Part shown: in pieces, positions 33,601 to 44,700 of the stretch
Numbering within the stretch: the stretch's first letter is position 1
How the letters are laid out: every line of letters starts with the position of its first letter
The notes under the pieces: model-generated
What the model was told of the DNA's origin: nothing
Databases searched by the model: none
Seen by the model: the letters and a program-made list of their open reading frames with translations, nothing else
NCBI RefSeq assembly: GCF_037975245.1
Contig: NC_092579.1
Span: forward strand, 4,798,001 to 4,862,000
DNA from: Apostichopus japonicus
Lineage: Eukaryota > Echinodermata > Holothuroidea > Aspidochirotida > Stichopodidae
Length of the DNA stretch: 64,000 nt
Direction of reading: 5' to 3'
Program-made: the position numbers and the translations under genes

Positions 33601-34378
33601 TGGCATCTACAGAAAGAAGAATAATTTGTAATGTGTTTTTCAATGGTTAAACTTATATTATTATTATTATCATTATTATTGAAACGACTTCCCCAATAAT
33701 TCTAACCAATATAGAAGGGTAATAACACGGAAAATGATTTTATGTTATTGGCAAGTGATGTAATAACTGATGGATGCCTATATAATATGCACATTAACAT
33801 GTAGAACGCGCGCAGAGCGCGCGAAAAAAATTTGGTTATATTTTTCGGGCAAGTCGTTACAGCCCCCCAAATCAAATGAGGCTCCTTCGCCTATGGATGT
33901 CTACGAGGGCAATGGACATGCGCCTTGAAGGTTAGAAGTAATTCACAAGATTAAATCAAAACGCCCGACAAAACATCCCCTATGTGCACTCTGTGCCATA
34001 AATAAATAAATGGTAACACTTCTAAATTTACTATTTATTTTTAATCTTTCAAAATTCTTCAAAGAGGAACAACAGATTCTATTGCGTCAGTCCATCTACA
34101 TGTTTCATTAGTATGTTGTAGAACCAAACATTTAAAGACGACTTTGCATCCTGTCTGAACAAATGTATCAACAGCTCACACCTGGGATAATATACAAAAC
34201 GAAAGTAATATATTACAAACAATTAACAAACCACCCCCCCCCCCGTCCCACCCTCCCCTTTCAATTAACTTTGTTTTGTGATTTATTTTCATTTTTTTCC
34301 GTTACTTTTATAGGTCACTTTACAGAAAGGGACTGGTTGGTATCATATGCAAGGTCAGATTCGTATCAAACCAAGTAA
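27521..34378 (+). CDS. Gene B: uncharacterised single-pass membrane protein (6 exons)
   Basis: Exons are 27521-27650, 28382-28507, 29030-29160, 29991-30034, 32031-32116 and 34314-34378. Together they make one frame of 194 codons including TAA. Intron phases are 1,1,0,2,1, identical in order to Gene A. The predicted protein has 193 residues. It has an N-terminal hydrophobic segment at about 21-40, a His/Arg-rich block near 73-86, a Ser/Thr-rich middle, and the basic motif MARMISRKMAGRRARG near 157-173, shared with Gene A. It lacks Gene A's coiled coil and acidic run, which accounts for its smaller size. The function is unknown. The shared gene structure indicates tandem duplication followed by strong divergence. 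Confidence 0.7.
28382..28507 (+). CDS. Gene B exon 2
   Basis: The acceptor is GTTCATTTCAG and the donor CATA|GTAAGC. Phase 1 in and out. It encodes about 42 residues: a Pro/Thr-rich part, then LLRRRHSNHKRRRH. The basic end parallels the basic exon 2 of Gene A but is much shorter. Confidence 0.65.
28690..28812. repeat. Dispersed repeat shared with 53585-53700
   Basis: It contains GGATAAAGAA, CTTCAAAAAGAG and ACATAATTGTCCCC in the same order as the segment beside CLCN7 exon 5 at 53585-53700. The family and exact boundaries are not determined. Confidence 0.5.
29030..29160 (+). CDS. Gene B exon 3 (linker)
   Basis: The acceptor is ATAAAATAG. The donor GTG|GTAAGA is preferred; GACAAG|GTGGTA three bases earlier would also keep phase 0. 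It encodes a Ser/Asn-rich linker (VSLNGSNYSAQS...), similar in composition to Gene A exon 3. Confidence 0.6.
29186..29226 (+). repeat. ATA trinucleotide microsatellite
   Basis: ATAATAATA-type repeat just after Gene B exon 3. Confidence 0.85.
29991..30034 (+). CDS. Gene B exon 4 (short, Ser/Thr-rich)
   Basis: The acceptor is GTAATTATAG and the donor CTAG|GTATGT. Phase 0 in and phase 2 out. It encodes LLSPSTSSTTSTTT. It occupies the position of Gene A's acidic exon 4 but is ten times shorter. Being so short, it depends on the phase match for support. Confidence 0.5.
30576..31233. mobile_element. hAT-like MITE with exact 8-bp TSD
   Basis: It begins CAAGGGCGGCGGAACC and ends TTCCGCCGCCCTTG. GCCTAGTC is repeated exactly at 30568-30575 and 31234-31241. 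It carries, in reverse orientation, the shared CGCTCCGCGCCAACC/GGTGGCGCTCCGCT module (about 30735-30812). It lies in intron 4 of Gene B. Confidence 0.85.
31330..31640. repeat. Dispersed repeat shared with 51105-51435
   Basis: Both copies contain, in order, CTCCTTTAAGG, AAATTCTAATAACTCAA, AACTTCATAAA, a TTGACAA..TTTGTA block, GTTGCATC and a closing CACTTTAA/CGCTTTAA. This is probably a non-autonomous transposon. Its ends are not resolved. Confidence 0.6.
32031..32116 (+). CDS. Gene B exon 5 (conserved basic motif)
   Basis: The acceptor is TGTGAACAAG and the donor AGAG|GTGAGC. Phase 2 in and phase 1 out, as in Gene A exon 5. It encodes PASRRNSKINRDP followed by MARMISRKMAGRRARG, which aligns with Gene A MARIIARKAAFRRARG. 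Confidence 0.75.
32178..32760. mobile_element. hAT-like MITE
   Basis: It begins CAGGGGCGGACTGG and ends CCAGTCCGCCACTG. Flanks are GGTTAGAG (32170-32177) and GGTTAGAT (32761-32768), a 7/8 duplication. An internal near-palindrome lies around 32455-32535 (AAAACATGCTTGAAAA-type hairpin). It lies in intron 5 of Gene B. Confidence 0.85.
32825..33640. repeat. About 95-bp tandem repeat inside a MITE
   Basis: Units contain GGTGAAAATTCGGGCAATAT, GCTGAGAATTTTTCGGGCAC, CTACTGAAAGAATAATAATT and TGCAATGTGTTTTTC. Similarity of the units produces repeated artefactual reading frames on the minus strand. The array resumes after the nested insertion at 33603. Confidence 0.85.
33219..33602. mobile_element. hAT-like MITE, inverted copy of 14012-14412
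   Basis: It begins CAGTGGCAGAGCGTCC and ends CTAGCTCCGCCACTG. Flanks are GCACCTAC (33211-33218) and GCATCTAC (33603-33610), a 7/8 duplication. It is inserted in the tandem array of 32774-33895. Confidence 0.85.
34314..34378 (+). CDS. Gene B exon 6 (C-terminus)
   Basis: The acceptor is CTTTTATAG. It enters in phase 1 and encodes GHFTERDWLVSYARSDSYQTK, then TAA at 34376-34378. There is no sequence similarity to Gene A exon 6 beyond position and phase. Confidence 0.65.
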
Positions 34379-34430
34379 AGGGCTGTTTCCATGGTGAGAA
34401 CTTGCATCAAATATCAGCATATATCATGGA

Positions 34431-34738
34431 GGGACGGGTGAGGGGAGAGAGAGAGAATGGGTGAGGGGAAGGGGTGATGGGCAAGAGCAAGGATGGGTCA
34501 GGGGAAGGGCGAGGATGGGTCAGGGGAAGTGGCGAGAGGAAATAGTGATGGGCGCGGATAGGTGAGGGGGAAATTGAGGTTGGGTGAGGGGAAAAGCGAG
34601 GATGGGTGAAGGGAAAAGTGAGGTTGGGTGAGGGGAGAAGCGAGGATGGTTGAGGGGGGAAGCGAGGATGGGTGAGGGGAAATTAAGGATGTGTCAGGGA
34701 AAAGAGTGACGATGGATAAGGGGAAAAAGCGATGGGAA
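34431..34738 (+). repeat. About 20-bp G-rich minisatellite in the Gene B 3' region
   Basis: Repeated units of the form GCGAGGATGGGTGAGGGGAA vary by single bases. The array lies between the Gene B stop and its candidate poly(A) signal, so it may be transcribed as 3' UTR. Confidence 0.85.
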
Positions 34739-34741
34739 AGT

Positions 34742-34797
34742 GTTGTGTGGTGCGCCTTGAGCACCGTTATCAGTGGATATGTCTGCCTTTAATAAAT
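34742..34797 (+). repeat. SINE/LINE-like 3' tail with AATAAA
   Basis: GTGCGCCTTGAGCACCG followed by GTGGATATG resembles the 3' tail of many invertebrate SINEs and CR1-like LINEs. It includes AATAAA at 34791-34796, a candidate poly(A) signal for Gene B. Confidence 0.4.
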
Positions 34798-34799
34798 CT

Positions 34800-36160
34800 T
34801 CAAGACTGTCATTATTGTTATTATTTTATTGTACTCAAACCTTTGGCCAAACATATAAATAACAAGAGGGATATTTTACATCTGTGCCCTACAAAATTGA
34901 TGATTTTAGATGTTCTAGTTGAAGCTTAATTCGCTCAACACATCATATACAACAGCATTGCTGTCCTCTGGACCTAGAAAGACAAGCAATAAAGACGAAA
35001 AGATGAAAAGGAATAAAGTTTTCCCTTTTAAAGACATGGACAATATCCATTTCAGAAAAGAATTGATAACATGACAACACTTTGAAACTAGTTGGTGTGT
35101 AATGTACCAGTCAATCTTGTTCTAGGCATTGATTATGCGTATCTATATTTATATACAAATGTTTGCATATCATGTAACAATTTACAAATGTACATATTTA
35201 TACATACATTGGATTTCTTTCCTTCTTTTATACAGGTTTTACTGCCTGATGGAGTGTAACAAGAGGTTCACACCGTAGAAACAGAAAAAAAAAAAACAGC
35301 AGAAGTAAACATCAAACTATGTGCCAAAAAAAGAGGGGGGGTGTGAAACAATGTGACTTTTATCATGATAAAATACCATATATGTTGTGAAATAAATTAT
35401 GAACAAAAAAATTTGAAAAATAAACAATTGTGAAAGAATGCAATGAGGCAAGAGTCTGATTAAGCAAGACATCAGGAGTGACTGCACGAAACCTACAGTA
35501 AGTGACCGAACTGTCGAAAACTCTCGCAACGCGAAAGAACAAGGACTTATTCTATCTAGTGGCACCTTTGATGCCCCCAGCTCCCCCACCCGCCTTCCTC
35601 GAACAACACAATACCATCACCCTTTTTTTGAAAACATATAACTGAAGTAGTAAGAAATTTTCATACAGCAACAATATGCTACAAACCAATTACTGCCAGT
35701 TCAATAGTACTAAATAAAATTACTGTTTTCGATTTTGAAAACAATAAGAGAAACACGTTTACATATTTTAATATTTAGATGGTAATCAGTTGGCAAAAAA
35801 CAGAACAATGAAGAAAAAAACAACTACAAGATTCCATCGGGAATTCAAACCAAGGTTGTGGACGCTAATTGTATGTCCTTGGAGGTTTGAAACCAGTTCA
35901 TTAAGGGAGGTCGTTCTGCCACTGCGGCCTTGCAACCTGTATCGGACAATACACCTCTTAATTGGTGAGGACAAAACACCTCTTAATTGGTGACGCAGGT
36001 GTCTTCCTATTGAGACTTGGTGATGCAGGTGTCTTCCTCTTGAGACTAATTATGATGCTAATCAACTCAAAATAATTTGTGAGTCCTAAAAACAGATCTT
36101 GGAAGAGATACCGAGAAAAGAACTAAGTCAAATGCATTGTAAATTATAGAAGGCATATGA
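34800..36160. other. Convergent spacer, no gene seen
   Basis: AT-rich, with an A-run near 35286-35296. A short direct duplication (CACCTCTTAATTGGTGA / GTGTCTTCCT) lies at about 35950-36050. No exon is supported. Confidence 0.4.
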
Positions 36161-36164
36161 AAAT

Positions 36165-36187
36165 TATATATATTATATATATAAATA

Positions 36188-36231
<44 letters not shown>

Positions 36232-36272
36232 TATATATATATATATATAAATAGTATATATATATATATATA

Positions 36273-36360
<88 letters not shown>
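36165..36360. repeat. TA dinucleotide microsatellite, about 190 bp
   Basis: Nearly pure TATA repeat with a few AAATAG interruptions. The Tyr/Ile reading frames across it are artefacts. Confidence 0.95.
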
Positions 36361-36361
<1 letters not shown>

Positions 36362-36622
36362 GAAATCGTAGTGAGTTGGAAAGTCAAAAGCAGTAAAAAA
36401 ACTTCCAGCCTCCACATATACATATGTAAGTATATGTTTGTGTGTGTGTTATTTGCCCACTAATAGTTCAATGTAAAGTTAATTCAGTCAAATAATGCCA
36501 GCATGTTATAGATGTTCTGCATTGCCCTTCTCAGTTACCATGTTAAAATCGTAAAAAAAAAGATTTTCAAAAACAAAATACGTTTTGTGAGTTGAAAATA
36601 ATGAAATGATTTCTCAGGCATT

Positions 36623-36722
36623 GAAGAGACAAAAAATGAGACACATTAAAAACTTTTGCATTGAAAAATGTTGAAGAGACAAAAATATGAGACCATTAAT
36701 ACTTTTTTGCATTGAAAAATGC
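36623..36722 (+). repeat. 48-bp direct duplication
   Basis: TTGAAGAGACAAAAA, ATGAGACA and TTTTGCATTGAAAAATG occur twice in tandem. Confidence 0.75.
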
Positions 36723-37830
36723 CCTATGGATGACCATTAGGAGAGGTTTTAATACTGTCAGTATTCTTGGGTCATTTGTAATACATGTAGAGGCTAACTT
36801 ATTGAACTATATAAAAGGAATGAAGATACTTTAATGAAAGTTGTAATACTATTATCTCATCACCTCAAACAAATAACAGAAATGGGAAAAAAAAAGGTTG
36901 CATTTATGATTGTTTAAATTTGATCAAAATCTGTAGCAAATTCTGCAGTTGAATATCACCTGACCAACATCACTAGAAATGCCACAATCTGAATTTATGG
37001 ATGTTAAAGTTTGAGTTTACAGTAACCAGGATGAAATTCTTAACCTTGAAATTAGACCATGACTCATTTGCAGGCCTTTAGACGTTAACTTGTTATATAG
37101 TGTATAAAAACTAGCTCAGGTGATGTAATATATTATAACAAAACTTTCTCCATCATTCATTAATATTTGATTTGTCGAGATCATACTTTTCTACATTTAG
37201 CTTCCTTAAATACATTCAGACATAATGATGATATTTAAGGCACTTTTTAATATTACATTAATGTTAATATTTTAATCCTTCCTTTGTCACCACATTTCTT
37301 CTGCTGGTCATAAATTTTGATCTACTCTTCCATAAATGTATAAACATCGTGACTCTTTCTAGATCATTCCCTGATTCTATGCTGCTCAAATGGTTTTACG
37401 ATGCTTTTTCCAAACAAACCCCCCCTCCCCACTCCCCCACAACCCTAGGCCAGTCCCTAACTCCCCCGCATATCCACTTTCCCAAAACAGCCTCTGATGT
37501 TCAATTTCCACCTCATGCACTCTTCAAATGTACTTCTTCATGTGGAACATAAGCACAACCATGTACAAAACCCTACACATTACAAAAACTACAAAGATTT
37601 AACAGAATTGATAACTTGATCAAGACTCTTCTGCAGTAACAGTTTGGAATTAAGCAAATTGTGAGTTAAAGCCTTAAAGGAGAGATATATAATAAGATTC
37701 CTGCACCATTTACAGCAAAGGAGAAAAATCAGGATACTTCACTGATAGAATCTTCAAACATGTTGAACCCTGTTGATAGCCGATTTTTGACATGAAGGTC
37801 ACAGGTTAAAGGAATACATTTAGGTAAATA
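36723..37830. other. Spacer, no gene seen
   Basis: AT-rich, with a C-rich stretch near 37418-37440. The short frames here have no splice or start support. Confidence 0.4.
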
Positions 37831-37837
37831 TTAGCAT

Positions 37838-37843
37838 TTTATT
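37838..37843 (-). terminator. Candidate CLCN7 poly(A) signal
   Basis: TTTATT on the plus strand reads AATAAA on the CLCN7 strand, about 770 nt after the stop codon. It is the nearest canonical signal I noted downstream of the CLCN7 stop. Confidence 0.35.
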
Positions 37844-38119
37844 AAACCAATAGTAACTAGTAATGTTTGCTTTGAAAAAAATAGTAAAAAACTTTTCTCA
37901 AGCTTGTAAAAATTTTTTGACTTTCTCTCGAAAAACCCCATCAATTTCCATTCATGCTGTACACAATAACCAGTCGCTTTAAATTTTAACTCCATTTTGC
38001 ATTTGCATGAATTTTTCATTCTATTTCTGCTGCCGTATGGTAATTAATCTACTCAATTCAGTTCCAAGCAGACAGATATTGTTAGTAAAATTAGTTATTG
38101 TTGTTAACGTTGTAAACTG

Positions 38120-38595
38120 GTAGAATTGTTTCCATAGCAACAAGACACTCCTCCATGACAAAATTATCATACAATGAATGCGATCACTTTCACAGCCATT
38201 ACCATATTCGTCCGGGAGATTTGAGCACTACCATGGCAACTAGATTCTTCCGTTGAAAAATCTTGTGACCTTCCAGCATCTTGCTTTCCTCTGATACAGT
38301 CTTTGACTCTTTTCAACAACATACTTGTTATGCTATTCACTTCTCGCAGCAATTTGGATTAACAACAAAGATCCTCGACTCGTCGGATACTGCACATGAT
38401 CACACTTGGCCGTAACAAACTACATTACTGACGTTCCTCTGGTAGAGTTGTTACCATAGCAACAAGACACTCCTCCATGGCAAATTTATCATATAACGAA
38501 TGGCAATCGCTTTAACAGCAGTTACCATATTCCTCCGGGAGATTCGAGTAATACCATGGCAACTAGATTCTTCTGATGATAATTCTTGGGACCTT
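38120..38595. repeat. Direct duplication in the CLCN7 3' region
   Basis: The block at about 38120-38290 and the block at about 38440-38595 share CAACAAGACACTCCTCCATG, the CATATTC and CCGGGAGATT words, ACCATGGCAACTAGATTCTT and GACCTTCCAG. Divergence is roughly 15-20% by eye. The second copy ends about 18 bp from the CLCN7 stop codon. Confidence 0.75.
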
Positions 38596-38612
38596 CCAGT
38601 CTCTGTCTCTCC

Positions 38613-38708
38613 TCAAATGGAGACTATGGGTAGTTCCTCTAAGCCTCGATTTCTGTGACTGTTGTACCTGTATCTAGCGAGATCTTTGCGAGTGACGATA
38701 CCAACGAC
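38613..38708 (-). CDS. CLCN7: CLCN7 exon 21 (CBS2 end, stop)
   Basis: Encodes [16 protein letters not shown] and [11 protein letters not shown], then TGA (38615-38613). [14 protein letters not shown] is nearly invariant in ClC-7. The acceptor is TTTCTAAACAG. Confidence 0.95.
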   Translation of the reverse strand, partial: VVGIVTRKDLARYRYNSHRNRGLEELPIVSI

Positions 38709-41700
38709 CTGTTTAGAAAGATAATTATCTAGGAGTTTACAACAACAATCATTTACCAAATTGTCAATTATATGATGTAATATGTATGCAAAATTTCCGC
38801 AAACCATTTCATTTTGGGGGAAAATTCTAACAATAGCAAACATCTGAAACAATTTCTTCATCAGCACAATAATATCTTTTACATATTTTGTCCTATCAAC
38901 CTTACTAATAAAGCCTAGTGTTATGATTGTCACACAGGTCTTTGTGCAAAACCAAAGCTGGGAATCTTGGAATCAAGCTCATTAGATTCCACAAACAGCA
39001 TATGCAGAATTAACACTATGCTCTGCAGTTATAACAGTCTAAAACTATAATTTTGATAAAGATCAAAATTAGATATGTAACATGATCATATCATCATTGA
39101 TATTTGAATCATAGTAAAGGACTCCATACTATTGCATCATAATATTTAGATTTTAAATAAAAAAGGAAAAATCCAACATTCTTTGAACAATTTGATTCCA
39201 CCAGGAAAACATCAAATCAAACTTTTCCCAAAAAATTACCTTTGTGAAGGTGGACAACACTATTATAAAACAGCCACCACAGAAGCAGATAAGCTTTGCT
39301 ATAGCTGCCATCGTTGTTTACCATGGTAACTATTGTGACCTTTTCATTTAACCAGTTTGTTTCATTACTGATTATTTTCAAAGAATAATTTCCCTCTTAA
39401 ACTCAGATATTTTGCCACTTTGTGCTGGAGGCAATACAAGCAGACAGCCTAGCTTCAGCTACCATTGTTGTGACCATGGTAACTGTTATAGTCTTTCCTT
39501 AAACCAACAGGCTTTGTTTTGTATTACTGCTTGCTTGCACATGAATTATTGAAGTTTCAATTTGAGAAATTGCTGAAGAAACATTTACTGAAATTTCATG
39601 AAAACATTTTGGCCACTTATAGATACATTCAAATTGATTTATACACTGCCTATGTTACATACTCAAAGCAGATCCACTTTTACAAAAGTAAAATGAATTT
39701 CTCTTCATGTAGTCTGTAAAGGTCATATTTATTTCAAACCTCTTCTCATTTGAAAAGTTTTCCGCAGAGCAATGTTGGAACTACTGTATACATGGAAATG
39801 CATCGTTGTGTTATGTGTAATACTTACCCTATTATGGCCATCCGTGACGACTAAATGCCTGAGACCCAAAGCTCTAAACAGACGAAACATTCTCGGTAGT
39901 GAAGCCTCCTGAGGATTGTCATGTGTGTGTGAATGAGAAACAAAACCAGCATGAATAACTCAAATAACCCTGAAATCTAATCCAATGAAAGTTGTTCTGT
40001 GAACTGACAATTTAAGATGCCCTCCACGGTCAGATGGAATACAACAGTCTTTGATGTATCGTCTTCACAGAGTCATATACAGGTAAGTTACTCCATTTAA
40101 CTATTTAGTTGACCATTCCGAACAGATTTGACTTCAATCATTGACTTGGGTCATTGTATCGCTCAATACAAAAAGAAAAATGATGAAATCATCTATGAAT
40201 GTGGCCATGACTTGTTACAACTCCCAATTCCTAATAAGTTAAGGTTTTCATAATGGAACCAACTCAATTTACTATCAATTAACATAAATCTTGCATATAG
40301 CAGTTCTGTTAATTCCCGGGTCAACAAGTGATATGATACCCGATTAGCCACATCCTCCCCCCCCACCCCCCCGCAAATATCTACAGTGTAGTCATAAAAT
40401 GTTCTCGATTCGGTTGGATATGTCCGACGGAAATTCATTGTTTTGTTCATGGAAATGTATTTTTCTTTAAAATATTCCCTTATATTTACATATTAAATAC
40501 ATCAATACTTTACATACATATTCATGTTCATGAATATTCATGTTAAACATACCTGCCATGAGACTCATGTTTTGCATGGGATTTCTAAATCACACATGAA
40601 AAGAAAATCTTGACACAATAAAAAAAAAAAAGCTAAATTTTACATGGTGTTCTCTTATAAATCTCCAGGTTTAACACCATTGAGCGGTCGGCATGTCTGG
40701 TCACAACGACTTCCTCTCTTACATTTATTTTAACATAAACATTCTAACCTTTGAGACTGAGTAAGGTGATGGGTTCATGAAAGGTCGTAGGTCAATGGAG
40801 CACTCCCTCTCTCTGTCTGTGATGCTGATATCTGCTATTTCGGTGAAGCGGGGATACTCGTTCCTAAAGTCGTCCAACTGGATTCGTTTCCTTGGCTCGT
40901 TGGAGGTAGGCCACGATGTGAATGCCTGTGTGACAAAAGGTAGATATCAATGGTACATTACAACAACAGATGATGTTTGTTTAGCTTTAGTATCAACCCT
41001 CTCTCTTCAAACCATTGTGGGTCCTACAACTTGTGGTGGGCAGGGCTGGGAGTTGCAGGAGTGGGGGTTGGGGAGGGGCCAGTAGGAATACTTGCATTAT
41101 TATTGGAATATTTATTGTCTCTGTTCTTACATGTAAACTTGTTCATGTGTGTGCATCGTTTGAGATGCTGATTACACCATCCTCCAACACTTTACTACAT
41201 TCCTAAGGTTTTGCATATATAAGCTAAATTTCAACTGGAAAAGTAAACAGTCACTTACCTTATTCTTCAACAACACAGAGAGTTGAGACCGGATAATGAG
41301 GCCCCGGAAGGTCCCGCCTAGAATACGAGTCTGTGGAAGTGAAGAGGTGTACGTAGATAATACTGATATGATCACAAAGATCTATTCTTCGTCCACCGGT
41401 AACTGCAAACTAGAGTACTAAAGACCATAGACGGTAACCAAACATGGCCCTCGACCTCAGTCTTGAAATACCGCAAACCTAATTATGAAACTGTCAGCAA
41501 TATTTGGCAAGACCTAATGAAGTTTCACAGATATGTAATAAGGTGACCAGACATCCCCGATTTTCCATGGACAGATTAAGAGTGTCCCCAGAACTACCCC
41601 CAAAAGTGTTGAAAGGGTCCTTCGATCTTTGCCTTTGGCTTTTCGTGTGTAGAAACATGTTAAATGTAAGCTGGTGTTAAAAAAGGTTACAAACATGGAG

Positions 41701-44700
41701 ATCATTCGTCTTCTTTATCTTCACTGAGCAACACTTGGATCGTTAAATAATTTCACAGCCTGAAATTATTAGTCCCACAATCTTTTTGCATAAGGAGACA
41801 ACCTCCTCTTATCTTCAAGTTCTTTGGTCTTGGACATTTTCCTTTGTGACAAAATACTTGTATATGTTGGAGGTAAAACAGGAATCTGGCCATTTGACAA
41901 CTATCTCTTCAAAAAAAGGCTTCCCCCAAACACTGAGGTGCCCTTAAAAAGTGTAGAGTTTACCCAGTAATGTCAAAACGAGTGGGTCGACATCAATATG
42001 ACAAATGTCCCCAATTTCCTGCCAATAATAATATATGAAGGTAAGTTACTTGCAGGTAATTGTTGACTTGCAACTAACAGTTAACTTATATTTAATCAGG
42101 CAAAAACGAACCTATGAATAAGGCTTAATATGAAACAGTGTCAGATACATATGATATGCATGAGTATTGACTATCTGTATAGAAAACCATACAAAAGCTA
42201 GCATGCGTGTTGCTTTGTATATCACTAACTCTGCTGCATTACACCATTATAGTGACCTGTTTACATACATTGTATCACATTCGTCAGTATTCACTAACAG
42301 GATAGGGAAACCTGTGACAGCCAAGCAGGTGTGTTGTTTCGCATATGACTCTCACCGACACCATTATATTGAACTATCACATTCGTCAGTATTCACTTAC
42401 AGAATAGGGAAACCTGGTGACAGCCAAGCAGGTGTGTTGTTTCGCATATGACTCTCACCGACACCATTATATTGAACTATCACATTCGTCAGTATTCACT
42501 TACAGAATAGGGAAACCTGGTGACAGCCAAGCAGGCTTGTTGTTTCGCATAGGACTGCCACTGCTGCTTGACACCATTTGAATGACCTGTTTGCATATAT
42601 TGTAAAACATATCTGTCGACTCAGAACCACCCAGTCCATTATTCATACAACAGTGACAAGGATTAACTCACTAAGATCAATTTAAATCATAAAATTGGGG
42701 ACTTTTATGAAGTGGCTACAAGATTGACCAACAGATTTTGAGACTGAGAGGATTGCTAAAAGACAATCATCTGCCTAATTGGGACTTCTTACTTCCCTGC
42801 CTAGATATATCACACTTACCTCATCATAGGGATCAACCACAGGGAATCCATTGTGATCATTTTTTAGTAAAATGTCCATAAGTCTGCCCACATTTTCTAT
42901 GGTGTTCAAAGTGACCACTGGATGGTTCATGACATCACTAGAAAGGAATTAAATAAAAGAATAATCAACCAACTGATAAAAATTTGGGAGGAAGAAAATA
43001 GCAGATCAATGTTAATTTTATTTTACGTTAAAATTTGTTATATTTCTGTAGGTTTCTATTTTGTATGTCTATGCAGATTTTTCTTAATTTGGGGGAGGGG
43101 GGAGTGGGGGGGGCTGGCTTATAGTCATGGCTGGCATGCATTCTAAACTACTAAATCCATCATCACCCATCGCAACTCCTAACTCTAATCACCAACCTTG
43201 CTTTGATGTGAGAGGATACCGGTGGTGGACCCCAATGAAGAAGAGGGACGCTATGTAGCTCTATATGGATGTCATAGAGGCCGTGGTTGAAGATGTCACC
43301 GACCCACTTTGCGGTGATGAGGACCAGCATGAGAGGCAGGCCGTAGGTGATGTTGTGAGTCGCTTCCATTAGAATGACTGTCAGTGAGATAGTCATTCTG
43401 ATCACCCCACCTATGAAGAAACAATAGAAGAAACAATAGCAGAAACAATAGAAGAAACCAAAGAAGAAAGAATAGAAACAGTAGAAGAAAGAATAGAAGA
43501 AACAACAGAAGAAAGAATAGAAGAAACAACAGAAGAAACAATAGAAGAAACAATAAAAGAAACAGTAGAAGAAAGAATAGAAACAGTAGAAGAAAGAATA
43601 GAAACAGTAGAAGAAAGAATCGAAGAAACAATAGAAGAAACAATAGAAGAAACAATAGAAGAAACAATGGAAGAAAGAATAGCTGAAACAATGGAAAAAA
43701 AATAGATGAAACAATGAAAAAACAACAGGAGAAACAATAGAAGAAACAGAAATAATGACCTTCTAATAAAATGTCGCAAGAGAAATAAAAGACAAGTTAC
43801 AAAATGATGGATTTTATTCGTTCAATTTAGTTAAATCATTTTTTTATTAAAGTTGGAATACTTAGAATATATTACATGAGAAGAAACAATTGGTCCAACT
43901 ACCACTTAAACAGCATGCACCACTCCTGAGGTGCAAAACTTTAAAGATTATTCACCATTGAAGATTTGCTCACTAATTTGTGATGTCACACACGGAATTG
44001 GTTGTTTGGTTCTTTAACTTGGTTCCCACCAAAATTATCAAGAAAATCATCAGATTTAATCTTGATGAAGTTACACGACTATACGTAACCCAACCTAACA
44101 ATGATAACATAACATTCATCCATGCTGTTGAATCGGTTACCTACTTTATAGCATGATGTTAAGTTTGAAAGAAAACGAGCCCGTTGATGAAATTCATGTC
44201 TCATATAAGGAGGTGGTATAATCATATTATTGCATGACTAAGGAGGTGCATTACCTGGTAGCAATACCAGTCACTATATGGGAGTACTTACCAAGCTGTG
44301 CAGCTGCCCCGATTAAAGCATAAAGTCCACAAGCTGAGAATACCTGCAGCAAAACCAAAGTAAACATACAAAATTATCAAGGACTGCTGTGTATACCTTG
44401 TAAATTACAGAATAAAATGATGGCAAGGTGACATAGTGAAATGGGATGAGAGAGGGCAAGAGCAGAATGGGGGAGGGGGGGAGGGGGTAGGAGGGCATGG
44501 TCCTAAAATATACATCCAAGAAAGAAAATGATGCCTTTTTCAGAATTGTAAACTCCCTGCCATAAAAACATTCTCAGAAAAGTTTTACAAAATACAAAAC
44601 AGTATCCTTCAGGAACAGATAAACTAGCCATTTTCAGGGATAAGACCATTGTGTTCCAATCAAGCAGCTATCCAAGAATTATTTCTTTGGGTCAACTTGG

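Larger units (their letters stand above)
32774..33895. mobile_element. MITE with internal tandem repeats, split by another MITE
   Basis: The left end contains CATAGGCGTAGGAGGC and the right end CCTTCGCCTATG. Flanking GATGTCTT (32766-32773) and GATGTCTA (33896-33903) suggest an 8-bp duplication, though the exact left boundary is uncertain by 2 bp. Inside are about five units of roughly 95 bp. The last unit is interrupted by 33219-33602. Confidence 0.7.

Noticed and set aside
36067-36463. Tyr/Ile repeat frames
   Set aside because: Produced by the TA microsatellite in all frames.
43296-43779. Phe/Leu- or Ser/Ile-rich minus-strand frames before CLCN7 exon 16
   Set aside because: They arise from the GAAGAAACAATA array. 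The exon starts after CATAG at 43411.
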